Positions 1 through 4,775 of a DNA stretch of 5,611 bases are shown in pieces. The notes beneath the pieces were generated by a model that was not told the DNA's origin, made no database searches, and was given only the letters and a program-made list of their open reading frames with translations. The position numbers were made by a program, and so were the translations under genes. Source of the DNA: Chitinophagales bacterium (GTDB lineage: Bacteria; Bacteroidota; Bacteroidia; Chitinophagales; CAIODY01); NCBI GenBank assembly GCA_023251415.1, contig JAHEYX010000006.1:1-5611 (forward strand), written 5' to 3'. Position 1 is the first letter of the stretch; each line of letters begins with the position of its first letter.

Positions 1-475
1 TCCACAAAGCATTACGCCAAATACCGGCCCAAACAGTATTGTTTTGATCAACATAAAGACATTTCACTTCCCAATCCGGAAGACTCCCCGGATCATTTTG
101 TTTATGCTTGTAGTTGGTAAAAACACCCGTACGCGGATTAAAACAACTGATGCCGGATGTACCAAAGCCGATCCACAAATTATGTTGTTGATCTTCTGTT
201 ATACAACTGATTACATTGCTCTGAATCGAATTGGTGTCCGACTCAATATGACGATATACTTTAAACGAATAAGCATCATAGCGATTTAGCCCATCCATGG
301 TTCCAACCCAAATATACCCTTCATGATCTTGATAGATGCTATTAACCGAATTGTTTGATAAACCATTACGTTCGGTAAAATGATGAAAAACCATACTCGT
401 ATGTTGTGCCAAAAGTTGAATCGGCAAAAACAGGAGAATAATTCCCAACCATACAAGCACCGGCATTCGTTTCAT
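1..475 (-). CDS. Two-component regulator propeller sensor protein, N-terminal part (partial)
   Basis: The ATG at 475 opens a frame that stays open for 158 codons to the left edge, so the C-terminus is missing. Residues 1-24 form a signal peptide: basic MKR, a hydrophobic core, then a likely cleavage site after LLAQ. Three propeller-type repeats follow, at about 38-67, 83-119 and 131-158. Each has the periodic pattern of a serine/asparagine-rich strand (GLSNNSVNSI, SIQSNVISCI), a D/E-x-x-x-x-x-hW-hG turn (EGYIWVGT, HNLWIGFG, NTVWAGIW) and, in the first, the hallmark GLNRYD. These are Reg_prop blades, known from the periplasmic sensor half of Bacteroidota hybrid two-component systems and related one-component sensors. 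In that family a Y_Y_Y domain, a membrane helix and then a histidine kinase, LuxR-like helix-turn-helix or GGDEF output usually follow. Which output is present lies outside the window. The ligand is unknown; polysaccharide sensing is common in the family but not shown here. The gene is divergent from murG, with 168 bp between the starts. Confidence 0.87.
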   Translation of the reverse strand, partial: MKRMPVLVWLGIILLFLPIQLLAQHTSMVFHHFTERNGLSNNSVNSIYQDHEGYIWVGTMDGLNRYDAYSFKVYRHIESDTNSIQSNVISCITEDQQHNLWIGFGTSGISCFNPRTGVFTNYKHKQNDPGSLPDWEVKCLYVDQNNTVWAGIWRNALW

Positions 476-505
476 GACTAGTCCATTTACCTGCTAAAAA
501 TAAAT

Positions 506-543
506 AAAAATTAGTGCTACCTACTGTAATTTGAGTAAACAAC
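506..543 (-). promoter_or_regulatory. Possible Bacteroidota-type promoter for the propeller sensor gene
   Basis: On the minus strand TAATTTTT (506-513) matches seven of eight positions of the TAnnTTTG -7 box. A TTG-containing element, GTTGTTT (537-543), lies 23 bp upstream as a candidate -33 element, within the broad spacing seen in this phylum. It overlaps the first copy of the 13-bp repeat. The region is AT-rich, so a chance match is quite possible. Confidence 0.22.
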
Positions 544-564
544 CATTTTTATGAGTAAATAACC
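532..564. repeat. 13-bp direct repeat pair spaced 20 bp, putative operator
   Basis: TGAGTAAACAACC (532-544) and TGAGTAAATAACC (552-564) are the same 13-mer with one C/T change. Their starts are exactly 20 bp apart, about two helical turns, so a protein bound to both would sit on one face of the DNA. A third, shorter match, TGAGTAA, lies at 623-629 just ahead of the murG start. The pair lies between the divergent sensor gene and murG, the normal place for an operator. The repeat and its spacing are seen directly; binding by a regulator is inference, and which gene it would control is undecided. It lies nearer the proposed -33 element of the sensor gene than the proposed murG promoter. Confidence 0.5.
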
Positions 565-574
565 TGCGTGCTGC

Positions 575-610
575 TTGTTTTCAGAATAGGTACTACAAGT
601 TATACTTTTT
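575..610 (+). promoter_or_regulatory. murG: Possible promoter for murG
   Basis: TACTTTTT (603-610) matches seven of eight positions of the TAnnTTTG -7 box, and a TTGTTTT element (575-581) lies 21-25 bp upstream as a candidate -33 element. Transcription would begin near 616-618, leaving a leader of about 27 bases before the murG ATG. No exact consensus box exists in this gap, so the assignment is weak, but a promoter is expected because the upstream gene is divergent. Confidence 0.25.
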
Positions 611-643
611 ATTATTTTTACCTGAGTAAGATAAACTAACGCA

Positions 644-1765
644 ATGAATTCTTCGACAACACTTTCTCGTGTAATTATTAGTGGTGGTGGAACCGGTGGA
701 CATATATTTCCGGCGTTGGCAATAGCAAATGCCATTCGGAAAGCTTATCCTTTAGTTCATATTTTATTTGTTGGTGCCGAAGGAAGAATGGAAATGCAGA
801 AAGTTCCGGAAGCCGGTTATGAAATCATAGGTTTACCGATTGCCGGAATTCAACGGAGCTTGAGCTTAAAGAATTTAAGTTTGCCGTATAAACTCTACAA
901 AAGCCTGAGTCGTGCACGAAAGCTGATGAAGAGCTTTCAACCGCAAGTAGTGATTGGTGTTGGCGGATATGCTAGCGGCCCCACTTTATTTATGGCGCAA
1001 CGCCTTGGTATTCCGACTTTAATTCAAGAACAAAATTCTTATGCAGGATTAACCAATAAATGGTTGGCTAAAAATGCCGCTACCATTTGTGTTGCTTATG
1101 ATGGTATGGAGCGCTTTTTTCCAAAAACAAAAATTGTTAAAACAGGCAACCCTATACGTTCGATTATTAGTCAAAGTGAAATTACCAAATCCGCTGCCGC
1201 CTTGTTTTGGCGATTGGATGCAAACAAGACAACTGTATTGATAATTGGAGGAAGTTTAGGTGCACGAACCATTAATCAAAGCATTGCCGCCGGCTTACAA
1301 CAGTTAATTGAAGCCGGTATACAAATAATTTGGCAAACCGGTAAAGCCTATTTCGAACAAGCTAAAGAATTGACAAACACCTTAGATTCCTCTAAACAGC
1401 AAGTTTTAGTTTTTGATTTCATTAAAGATATGGATCAAGCTTATGCTGTTGCCGATATTGTAGTTTCAAGAGCCGGTGCGCTTAGTGTCAGTGAATTAAG
1501 TGTGGTTGGAAAAGCTGCAGTACTAGTGCCTTCACCGAATGTTGCCGAAGACCATCAAACACAAAATGCACTGGCTTTAACTTCTAAAAATGCCGCCATT
1601 TTAGTGAAAGATGCGAATGCCCAACAAAGTTTGGTAAATGAATTAATGTCACTAATTCACAACGTCGATCAACAAGCCGCATTGAGCAAAAACATTAAGC
1701 ATTTAGCCATTGCTGATGCTGATTCTCGCATTTTACAAGAGATTGAAAAGCTTATTACTTCTTAG
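644..1765 (+). CDS. murG: MurG, UDP-GlcNAc transferase making lipid II
   Basis: The 373-residue protein is a full-length GT28-family glycosyltransferase (E. coli MurG is about 355). It transfers GlcNAc from UDP-GlcNAc to lipid I at the inner face of the cytoplasmic membrane, giving lipid II, the last cytoplasmic step of peptidoglycan precursor synthesis. The three glycine-rich loops are intact: GGGTGGHIFPA at 14-24, GVGGYASGP at 105-113 and GGSLGAR at 202-208. QEQNSYAGLTNK (128-139) matches the conserved HEQN-GLTNK motif. SRAGALSVSEL (275-285) and the AEDHQTQNA stretch (301-309) are the UDP-GlcNAc-binding signatures. The ATG at 644 puts loop 1 at the usual distance from the N-terminus; no Shine-Dalgarno is visible, which is normal here. 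murG usually sits in the division and cell-wall cluster with murD, ftsW and murC, but none of those flank it. Its last 11 bases overlap the end of convergent ribH. Confidence 0.97.
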   Translation: MNSSTTLSRVIISGGGTGGHIFPALAIANAIRKAYPLVHILFVGAEGRMEMQKVPEAGYEIIGLPIAGIQRSLSLKNLSLPYKLYKSLSRARKLMKSFQPQVVIGVGGYASGPTLFMAQRLGIPTLIQEQNSYAGLTNKWLAKNAATICVAYDGMERFFPKTKIVKTGNPIRSIISQSEITKSAAALFWRLDANKTTVLIIGGSLGARTINQSIAAGLQQLIEAGIQIIWQTGKAYFEQAKELTNTLDSSKQQVLVFDFIKDMDQAYAVADIVVSRAGALSVSELSVVGKAAVLVPSPNVAEDHQTQNALALTSKNAAILVKDANAQQSLVNELMSLIHNVDQQAALSKNIKHLAIADADSRILQEIEKLITS

Positions 1766-2258
1766 CCTTTGCTTTTAAACGTATTGCATTTCCGGTTTCC
1801 CAAATGGATAAGGCTGCACGAGCACATTCGCGCCCTTTATTTCCTTTTTTTCCATTTGAACGATCTATTGCTTGCTTTAAGGTATTGGTGGTAAGTACCC
1901 CTAAAATAAACGCTTGGTTATAAGTCAGGTTTAAGTTAAGTATAGCCGCTGTAACGGTGTAAGCTAACACTTCATCGTGTATTGTTTCCCCTTTAATAAT
2001 GCAGCCTAAACAAATCACCACATCCGCTTTATTTTGCTTAGCAATTTGTGCAGCAACATACGGTATTTCAAAACTTCCTGAAACCTTATAGGTAGTAATA
2101 TGCTTTGTTTGCACACCCAATGCAAGTAGCTCAGCCACACTTTCGTCAGCCATTTTCTGCGTTACGATACTATTCCACTCTGCCATTACCAGGGCCACCT
2201 TAACCGATTTATAATTGCCGCGAAGTTCGGTTTTCTGTTGTTTTAAATAATTTGCCAT
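1755..2258 (-). CDS. ribH: RibH, 6,7-dimethyl-8-ribityllumazine synthase
   Basis: This cytosolic enzyme condenses 5-amino-6-ribitylaminouracil with 3,4-dihydroxy-2-butanone 4-phosphate to give 6,7-dimethyl-8-ribityllumazine, the penultimate step of riboflavin synthesis. At 167 residues it has the family length. Signatures in order are the ring-stacking site EWN (27-29), SGSFEIP (60-66), GETIHDEV (90-97) with the presumed proton-transfer histidine H94, GVLTTN (120-125), R133 and GNKG (140-143). The aromatic stacking residue is Trp28, where many bacterial enzymes have Phe; Trp is known in yeast enzymes. The usual PVxFGVLT strand reads QAFILGVLT, and the usual EQA before the arginine reads KQA, so this part is somewhat diverged though the core residues remain. 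The C-terminus is lysine-rich (KAKAKK). The start at 2258 is the only one that keeps the whole fold. It lies 70 bp beyond the TPR gene with a hairpin in between. Confidence 0.95.
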   Translation of the reverse strand: MANYLKQQKTELRGNYKSVKVALVMAEWNSIVTQKMADESVAELLALGVQTKHITTYKVSGSFEIPYVAAQIAKQNKADVVICLGCIIKGETIHDEVLAYTVTAAILNLNLTYNQAFILGVLTTNTLKQAIDRSNGKKGNKGRECARAALSIWETGNAIRLKAKAKK

Positions 2259-2266
2259 ATGCGTTT

Positions 2267-2307
2267 AAATAAAAATGGCGATTAAAGAAGATGCTTTAAC
2301 CGCCATT
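2267..2307 (-). terminator. Hairpin with U-tract between the TPR gene and ribH
   Basis: Read on the minus strand, AATGGCGGTTAAAG (2307-2294) pairs with CTTTAATCGCCATT (2287-2274) around a 6-base loop. All 14 positions pair in RNA if one G-U wobble is counted. It is followed at once by a T-rich run, TTTTTATTT (2275-2267). On the plus strand the wobble becomes an A-C mismatch and no T-run follows, so the structure is built for minus-strand transcripts. It starts 21 bases after the TPR stop and ends 8 bases before the ribH ATG. It could be the terminator of the pdhA-TPR transcript or a leader element that limits read-through into ribH. I see no convincing promoter between it and ribH. Confidence 0.68.
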
Positions 2308-2328
2308 GAATAAATTAGAAGTGTAAAC

Positions 2329-3015
2329 TTATAAATTAGCCTCGCAACGTGCGATATAGGCATCTATAGAACGAAATTGCTGAGATGAAACGAAGTTGTC
2401 TTTAATTTTCATATACATGGCTTTCGCGTCTGCATATTTTTTAGAATGTTCGTAGGCGTTTCCGGCTTTCATTATAAAGTAAGGAGCAGCAAATTCATTA
2501 GTGGTATTTTCAGCGGCCTTTTTATAATATTTCAAACCTTCTTCAACATTGTTTAATTCCATATTAGCATCACCTATCATACATAATTTATAGCCTTCAA
2601 TCACATCATTCGAAGTACTGAAATCTTCTAAACTGCTGATAGCCTTTTTGTAATCACCGGTATTTAAATAGCAAATACCCATGTAATAGTTACACAAATT
2701 AGCGGCTTTGGTCATTCCAAATTTCTCTTTCACTTTAATGAAACCATAATTCATTCCATCACCGTTCAGCGCTTGTTTAAATGAATCTAATTCAAGTTGT
2801 TGTTGAGCCCAGAACATGCGTTTTTGTGCATCTTCTTCGCGACCTTTTTGATAGTATTTAAAACCGATAACACCTAATACTAAAACTATGGCACCAATTA
2901 GCACATAGGAAAGCATTTTGCGGTTATCGTGAATAAAATGTTCGGTTTTACTGTAGGTAGAAAGAATTGCACCTTCAATTTCAGTTCCCGCGTTTTTGTT
3001 TTTTTCGTCTGCCAT
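2329..3015 (-). CDS. Membrane-anchored tetratricopeptide repeat protein
   Basis: The 228-residue protein has a short charged N-terminus (residues 1-33), one strong membrane helix at about 34-54 (MLSYVLIGAIVLVLGVIGF) and a basic stop (KYYQKGR). After that comes an alpha-helical region with about three TPR units at 105-133, 140-170 and 177-207. Each unit shows the small-residue and aromatic TPR pattern, for example YYMGICYLNTGDYKKAI and AGNAYEHSKKYADAKAMY. This layout resembles the YfgM-like TPR family, anchored proteins with a TPR domain that in E. coli help chaperone envelope proteins at the Sec translocon. Topology and function here are inference. The gene lies 51 bp after pdhA in the same direction with no promoter in the gap, so it is probably co-transcribed with pdhA. 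ribH follows on the same strand, a neighbour pair I recall from other Bacteroidota. The ATG at 3015 gives the usual short cytoplasmic lead before the helix. Confidence 0.85.
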   Translation of the reverse strand: MADEKNKNAGTEIEGAILSTYSKTEHFIHDNRKMLSYVLIGAIVLVLGVIGFKYYQKGREEDAQKRMFWAQQQLELDSFKQALNGDGMNYGFIKVKEKFGMTKAANLCNYYMGICYLNTGDYKKAISSLEDFSTSNDVIEGYKLCMIGDANMELNNVEEGLKYYKKAAENTTNEFAAPYFIMKAGNAYEHSKKYADAKAMYMKIKDNFVSSQQFRSIDAYIARCEANL

Positions 3016-3066
3016 TTTTGTTAGGTCTGTTTGTTTTGTTTAGTTGTAATGGTATACTTTCAATTG

Positions 3067-4062
3067 TTAATCAACAATATAAGGATAATCTTCTTGAGCG
3101 TAAATGTCTTTTAATAATTCGCTGTCAGATGGGAAAGGTGATTCTTCAGCAAATTTCACACATTCATCAATTTCAACTTTAATACCTGCATCAATTTCAT
3201 CCAATTGCGATTCGGTAGCATAACCGCGTTCTACAATTACCTTGCGAATTTGTTCAATCGGATCTTTTAATTTGTATTCTTCAACTTCCTCTTTACTTCT
3301 GTATTTCGCAGGATCACTCATCGAATGTCCTTTATAGCGATAGGTTTTGATTTCTAAGAAGGTAGGACCTTCACCGCTACGTGCACGTTCTACTGCTAAT
3401 TCAATAGCTTCATGTACAGTTTCCGGATTCATTCCGTTTACTTGTGCAGAAGGCATGTCATAGGCCAAGCCCATTTTAACGATATCTGTAACATTAGAAG
3501 TACGCTCTACTGAAGTACCCATGGCATATTCATTGTTTTCACAAATAAATATTACCGGTAATTTCCAAAGCATAGCCATATTAAAAGCCTCGTGTAATGC
3601 ACCCTGACGAGCAGCACCATCTCCAAATAAGCAAATGCACACATTATCTGTTCCGTTGTACTTTTCAGCAAATGCAATACCGGCACCTAATGGAATTTGA
3701 GCGCCAACAATACCATGTCCACCAAAGAATTTATGTTCAGCACTAAAAAAGTGCATAGAGCCCCCCTTACCTTTCGTACATCCGGTTTCCTTTCCGTATA
3801 ATTCTGCCATACAAGCATTCGCGCTAATTCCTTTAGCCAATGCAATGGCATGATCTCTATAGGCAGTAATAATCGCATCATCATGACGTATAGCACTGAT
3901 AATACCTGCTGCTACAGCCTCTTGACCTATATATAAGTGACAAAAGCCACGTATTTTTTGCATCCCGTAAAGTTGACCCGACTTCTCTTCAAACTTGCGC
4001 ATACGTTGCATCTGCTCGTACCAATACAAGTAGGTATCTTTACTAAATTTTATTGTAGCCAT
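3067..4062 (-). CDS. pdhA: Pyruvate dehydrogenase E1 component, alpha subunit
   Basis: This is the thiamine-diphosphate-binding alpha subunit of the heterotetrameric E1, which decarboxylates pyruvate and passes the acetyl group to E2 lipoamide. From the ATG at 4062 it is 331 residues, the usual bacterial length. Visible motifs are GFCHLYIGQEA (39-49), the E1-alpha signature near the cofactor; GGSMHFF (100-106); GDGAARQG (147-154) with NN at 176-177, which together form the ThDP/Mg binding motif; and the loop YRYKGHSMSDP (241-251). The frame is open upstream to an ATG at 4137, but the 25 extra residues do not look like family sequence and the exact -7 box at 4095-4102 lies inside them, so 4062 is preferred. 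The E1-beta and E2 genes are not adjacent: a TPR gene follows instead. That is plausible for this phylum, where pdhB often lies elsewhere, but it means the partner genes are outside this window. A branched-chain 2-oxoacid E1 is less likely. Confidence 0.95.
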   Translation of the reverse strand: MATIKFSKDTYLYWYEQMQRMRKFEEKSGQLYGMQKIRGFCHLYIGQEAVAAGIISAIRHDDAIITAYRDHAIALAKGISANACMAELYGKETGCTKGKGGSMHFFSAEHKFFGGHGIVGAQIPLGAGIAFAEKYNGTDNVCICLFGDGAARQGALHEAFNMAMLWKLPVIFICENNEYAMGTSVERTSNVTDIVKMGLAYDMPSAQVNGMNPETVHEAIELAVERARSGEGPTFLEIKTYRYKGHSMSDPAKYRSKEEVEEYKLKDPIEQIRKVIVERGYATESQLDEIDAGIKVEIDECVKFAEESPFPSDSELLKDIYAQEDYPYIVD

Positions 4063-4094
4063 TATTCCAGCTTGGTTTTTAAATAATAGGACGG

Positions 4095-4102
4095 CAAATG
4101 TA
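4095..4102 (-). promoter_or_regulatory. pdhA: Promoter -7 box for pdhA
   Basis: On the minus strand TACATTTG is an exact TAnnTTTG match, the -7 consensus of Bacteroidota housekeeping sigma factor promoters. A T-run lies 14-21 bp upstream in place of a clean TTTG -33 element. Transcription would start near 4088, giving a leader of about 26 bases before the pdhA ATG at 4062. This supports 4062 over the upstream in-frame ATG at 4137 as the true start. Confidence 0.6.
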
Positions 4103-4151
4103 GGAAATTTATTTGTAAAAAAAGACCGGCACCCCATTCAATTTTTCTGAT

Positions 4152-4159
4152 TATTTTTG
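4152..4159 (+). promoter_or_regulatory. Possible -7 box for the acetyltransferase gene
   Basis: TATTTTTG is an exact TAnnTTTG match on the plus strand, 13 bases before the acetyltransferase ATG at 4173. The predicted leader would be under 10 bases, and no TTTG -33 element lies at the usual distance, so it may be a chance match in AT-rich DNA. Confidence 0.33.
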
Positions 4160-4169
4160 AAATCAAAAA
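4154..4169. repeat. Inverted repeat overlapping the proposed acetyltransferase promoter
   Basis: TTTTTGA (4154-4160) and TCAAAAA (4163-4169) form a perfect 7-bp inverted repeat around AA. It covers most of the candidate -7 box and reaches to 4 bases before the ATG. A dimeric repressor site here would block both transcription and initiation. A simple AT-rich coincidence is also possible because the arms are mostly homopolymer. Confidence 0.3.
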
Positions 4170-4172
4170 CAA

Positions 4173-4775
4173 ATGGAGCAAATCGAAACCAAACGCACTG
4201 TCATGAAGCGTTTCAGCCTTTCTGACGCCGTAAATATATTCGAATTGAATAATGACCCCGAAGTGGTCCGTTATACCGGCGACAAAGCCTTTTCCGATAT
4301 CGCAGAAGCCCGTGATTTTTTGGCCCATTACAATCCATACGACTTATACGGCTATGGCCGAATGTCGGTGTTTTTAAAGGATACCGGAACTTACCTAGGT
4401 TGGTGCGGACTGCGTTTTCAGCCCGATCAAGGTTTTACCGATATCGGGTTTCGATTCAAACAAGCCTATTGGAACAGGGGTTTCGCAACTGAAACCGCAC
4501 TTGCAACCCTACAATGGGGTTTTGAAACGGCTCGTTTACCGTTTATTGTTGGCCGTGCTCAAACAGCAAATTTGGCTTCTATTCAAGTACTTAAGAAGTG
4601 TGGCATGCACTTTTGGAAGAATGGCACCTGTTCTGCCGAACCGGCCATTTATTTAAAGTTAGATGCCCCTGCTCCACCCGCTTTTCAAAAACAGGAAGTT
4701 ATTGCTTGTAATTTGGCTAAATGGCGCAAAATGACTACTTTTGAAATGTTAAATTGGAATACGTGTAACCTATGA
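4173..4775 (+). CDS. GNAT-family N-acetyltransferase (RimJ/RimL-like)
   Basis: The 200-residue protein matches the Acetyltransf_3 type of GNAT enzymes, which use acetyl-CoA to acetylate amines of proteins or small molecules. The N-terminus ETKRTVMKRFSLSDA (5-19) follows the family start pattern of ExxRLxLRxxxxxDA, which fixes the ATG at 4173 rather than the later Met11. Strand beta-4 is IGFRFKQAYW (91-100). It leads into the acetyl-CoA pyrophosphate loop, YWNRGFATE (99-107), a variant of the Q/R-x-x-G-x-G/A motif. NLASIQVLKKCGM (133-145) is the conserved C-terminal helix and turn (N-x-x-S-x-x-x-x-x-K-x-G). The last 30 or so residues extend beyond the usual fold and are of unknown role. The substrate cannot be told. 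The gene is divergent from pdhA by 110 bp, and its stop overlaps the next start by ATGA, which suggests translational coupling with the secreted protein downstream. Confidence 0.88.
   Translation: MEQIETKRTVMKRFSLSDAVNIFELNNDPEVVRYTGDKAFSDIAEARDFLAHYNPYDLYGYGRMSVFLKDTGTYLGWCGLRFQPDQGFTDIGFRFKQAYWNRGFATETALATLQWGFETARLPFIVGRAQTANLASIQVLKKCGMHFWKNGTCSAEPAIYLKLDAPAPPAFQKQEVIACNLAKWRKMTTFEMLNWNTCNL

Noticed and set aside
44..289. 81-codon open frame on the plus strand
   Set aside because: It lies wholly antisense to the propeller sensor gene, and its translation shows no domain or composition of a real protein.
517..735. 72-codon open frame on the minus strand across the intergenic region and the start of murG
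   Set aside because: It overlaps the conserved first glycine loop of murG in antisense and has no recognisable features.
1746..1776. AAAAGC and GCTTTT arms around the murG/ribH junction as a shared terminator
   Set aside because: The arms are only 6 bp with a 19-base loop, and no clean T-run follows on either strand.
2259..2328. FMN riboswitch ahead of ribH
   Set aside because: The gap is 70 bp, much shorter than an FMN aptamer, and holds a single simple hairpin rather than the multi-helix core.
3063..3078. ATTGTT-AATC-AACAAT inverted repeat at the pdhA stop
   Set aside because: The stem is only 6 bp and almost all A/T, with no following T-run; it is too weak to call a terminator.
2967..3182. 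71-codon open frame on the plus strand
   Set aside because: It is antisense to the N-terminus of the TPR protein and the C-terminus of PdhA. Its hydrophobic stretch arises from the reverse complement of lysine- and glutamate-rich codons.
3687..3896. 69-codon open frame on the minus strand inside pdhA
   Set aside because: It is an alternate frame within strongly conserved pdhA sequence.
4063..4137. 25-residue N-terminal extension of PdhA from an upstream ATG
   Set aside because: The extra residues do not resemble E1-alpha or a targeting signal, and an exact -7 promoter box lies inside the extension.
4062..4328. 88-codon open frame on the minus strand
   Set aside because: It is antisense to the acetyltransferase N-terminus, whose family start pattern is clear, and it crosses the pdhA promoter.
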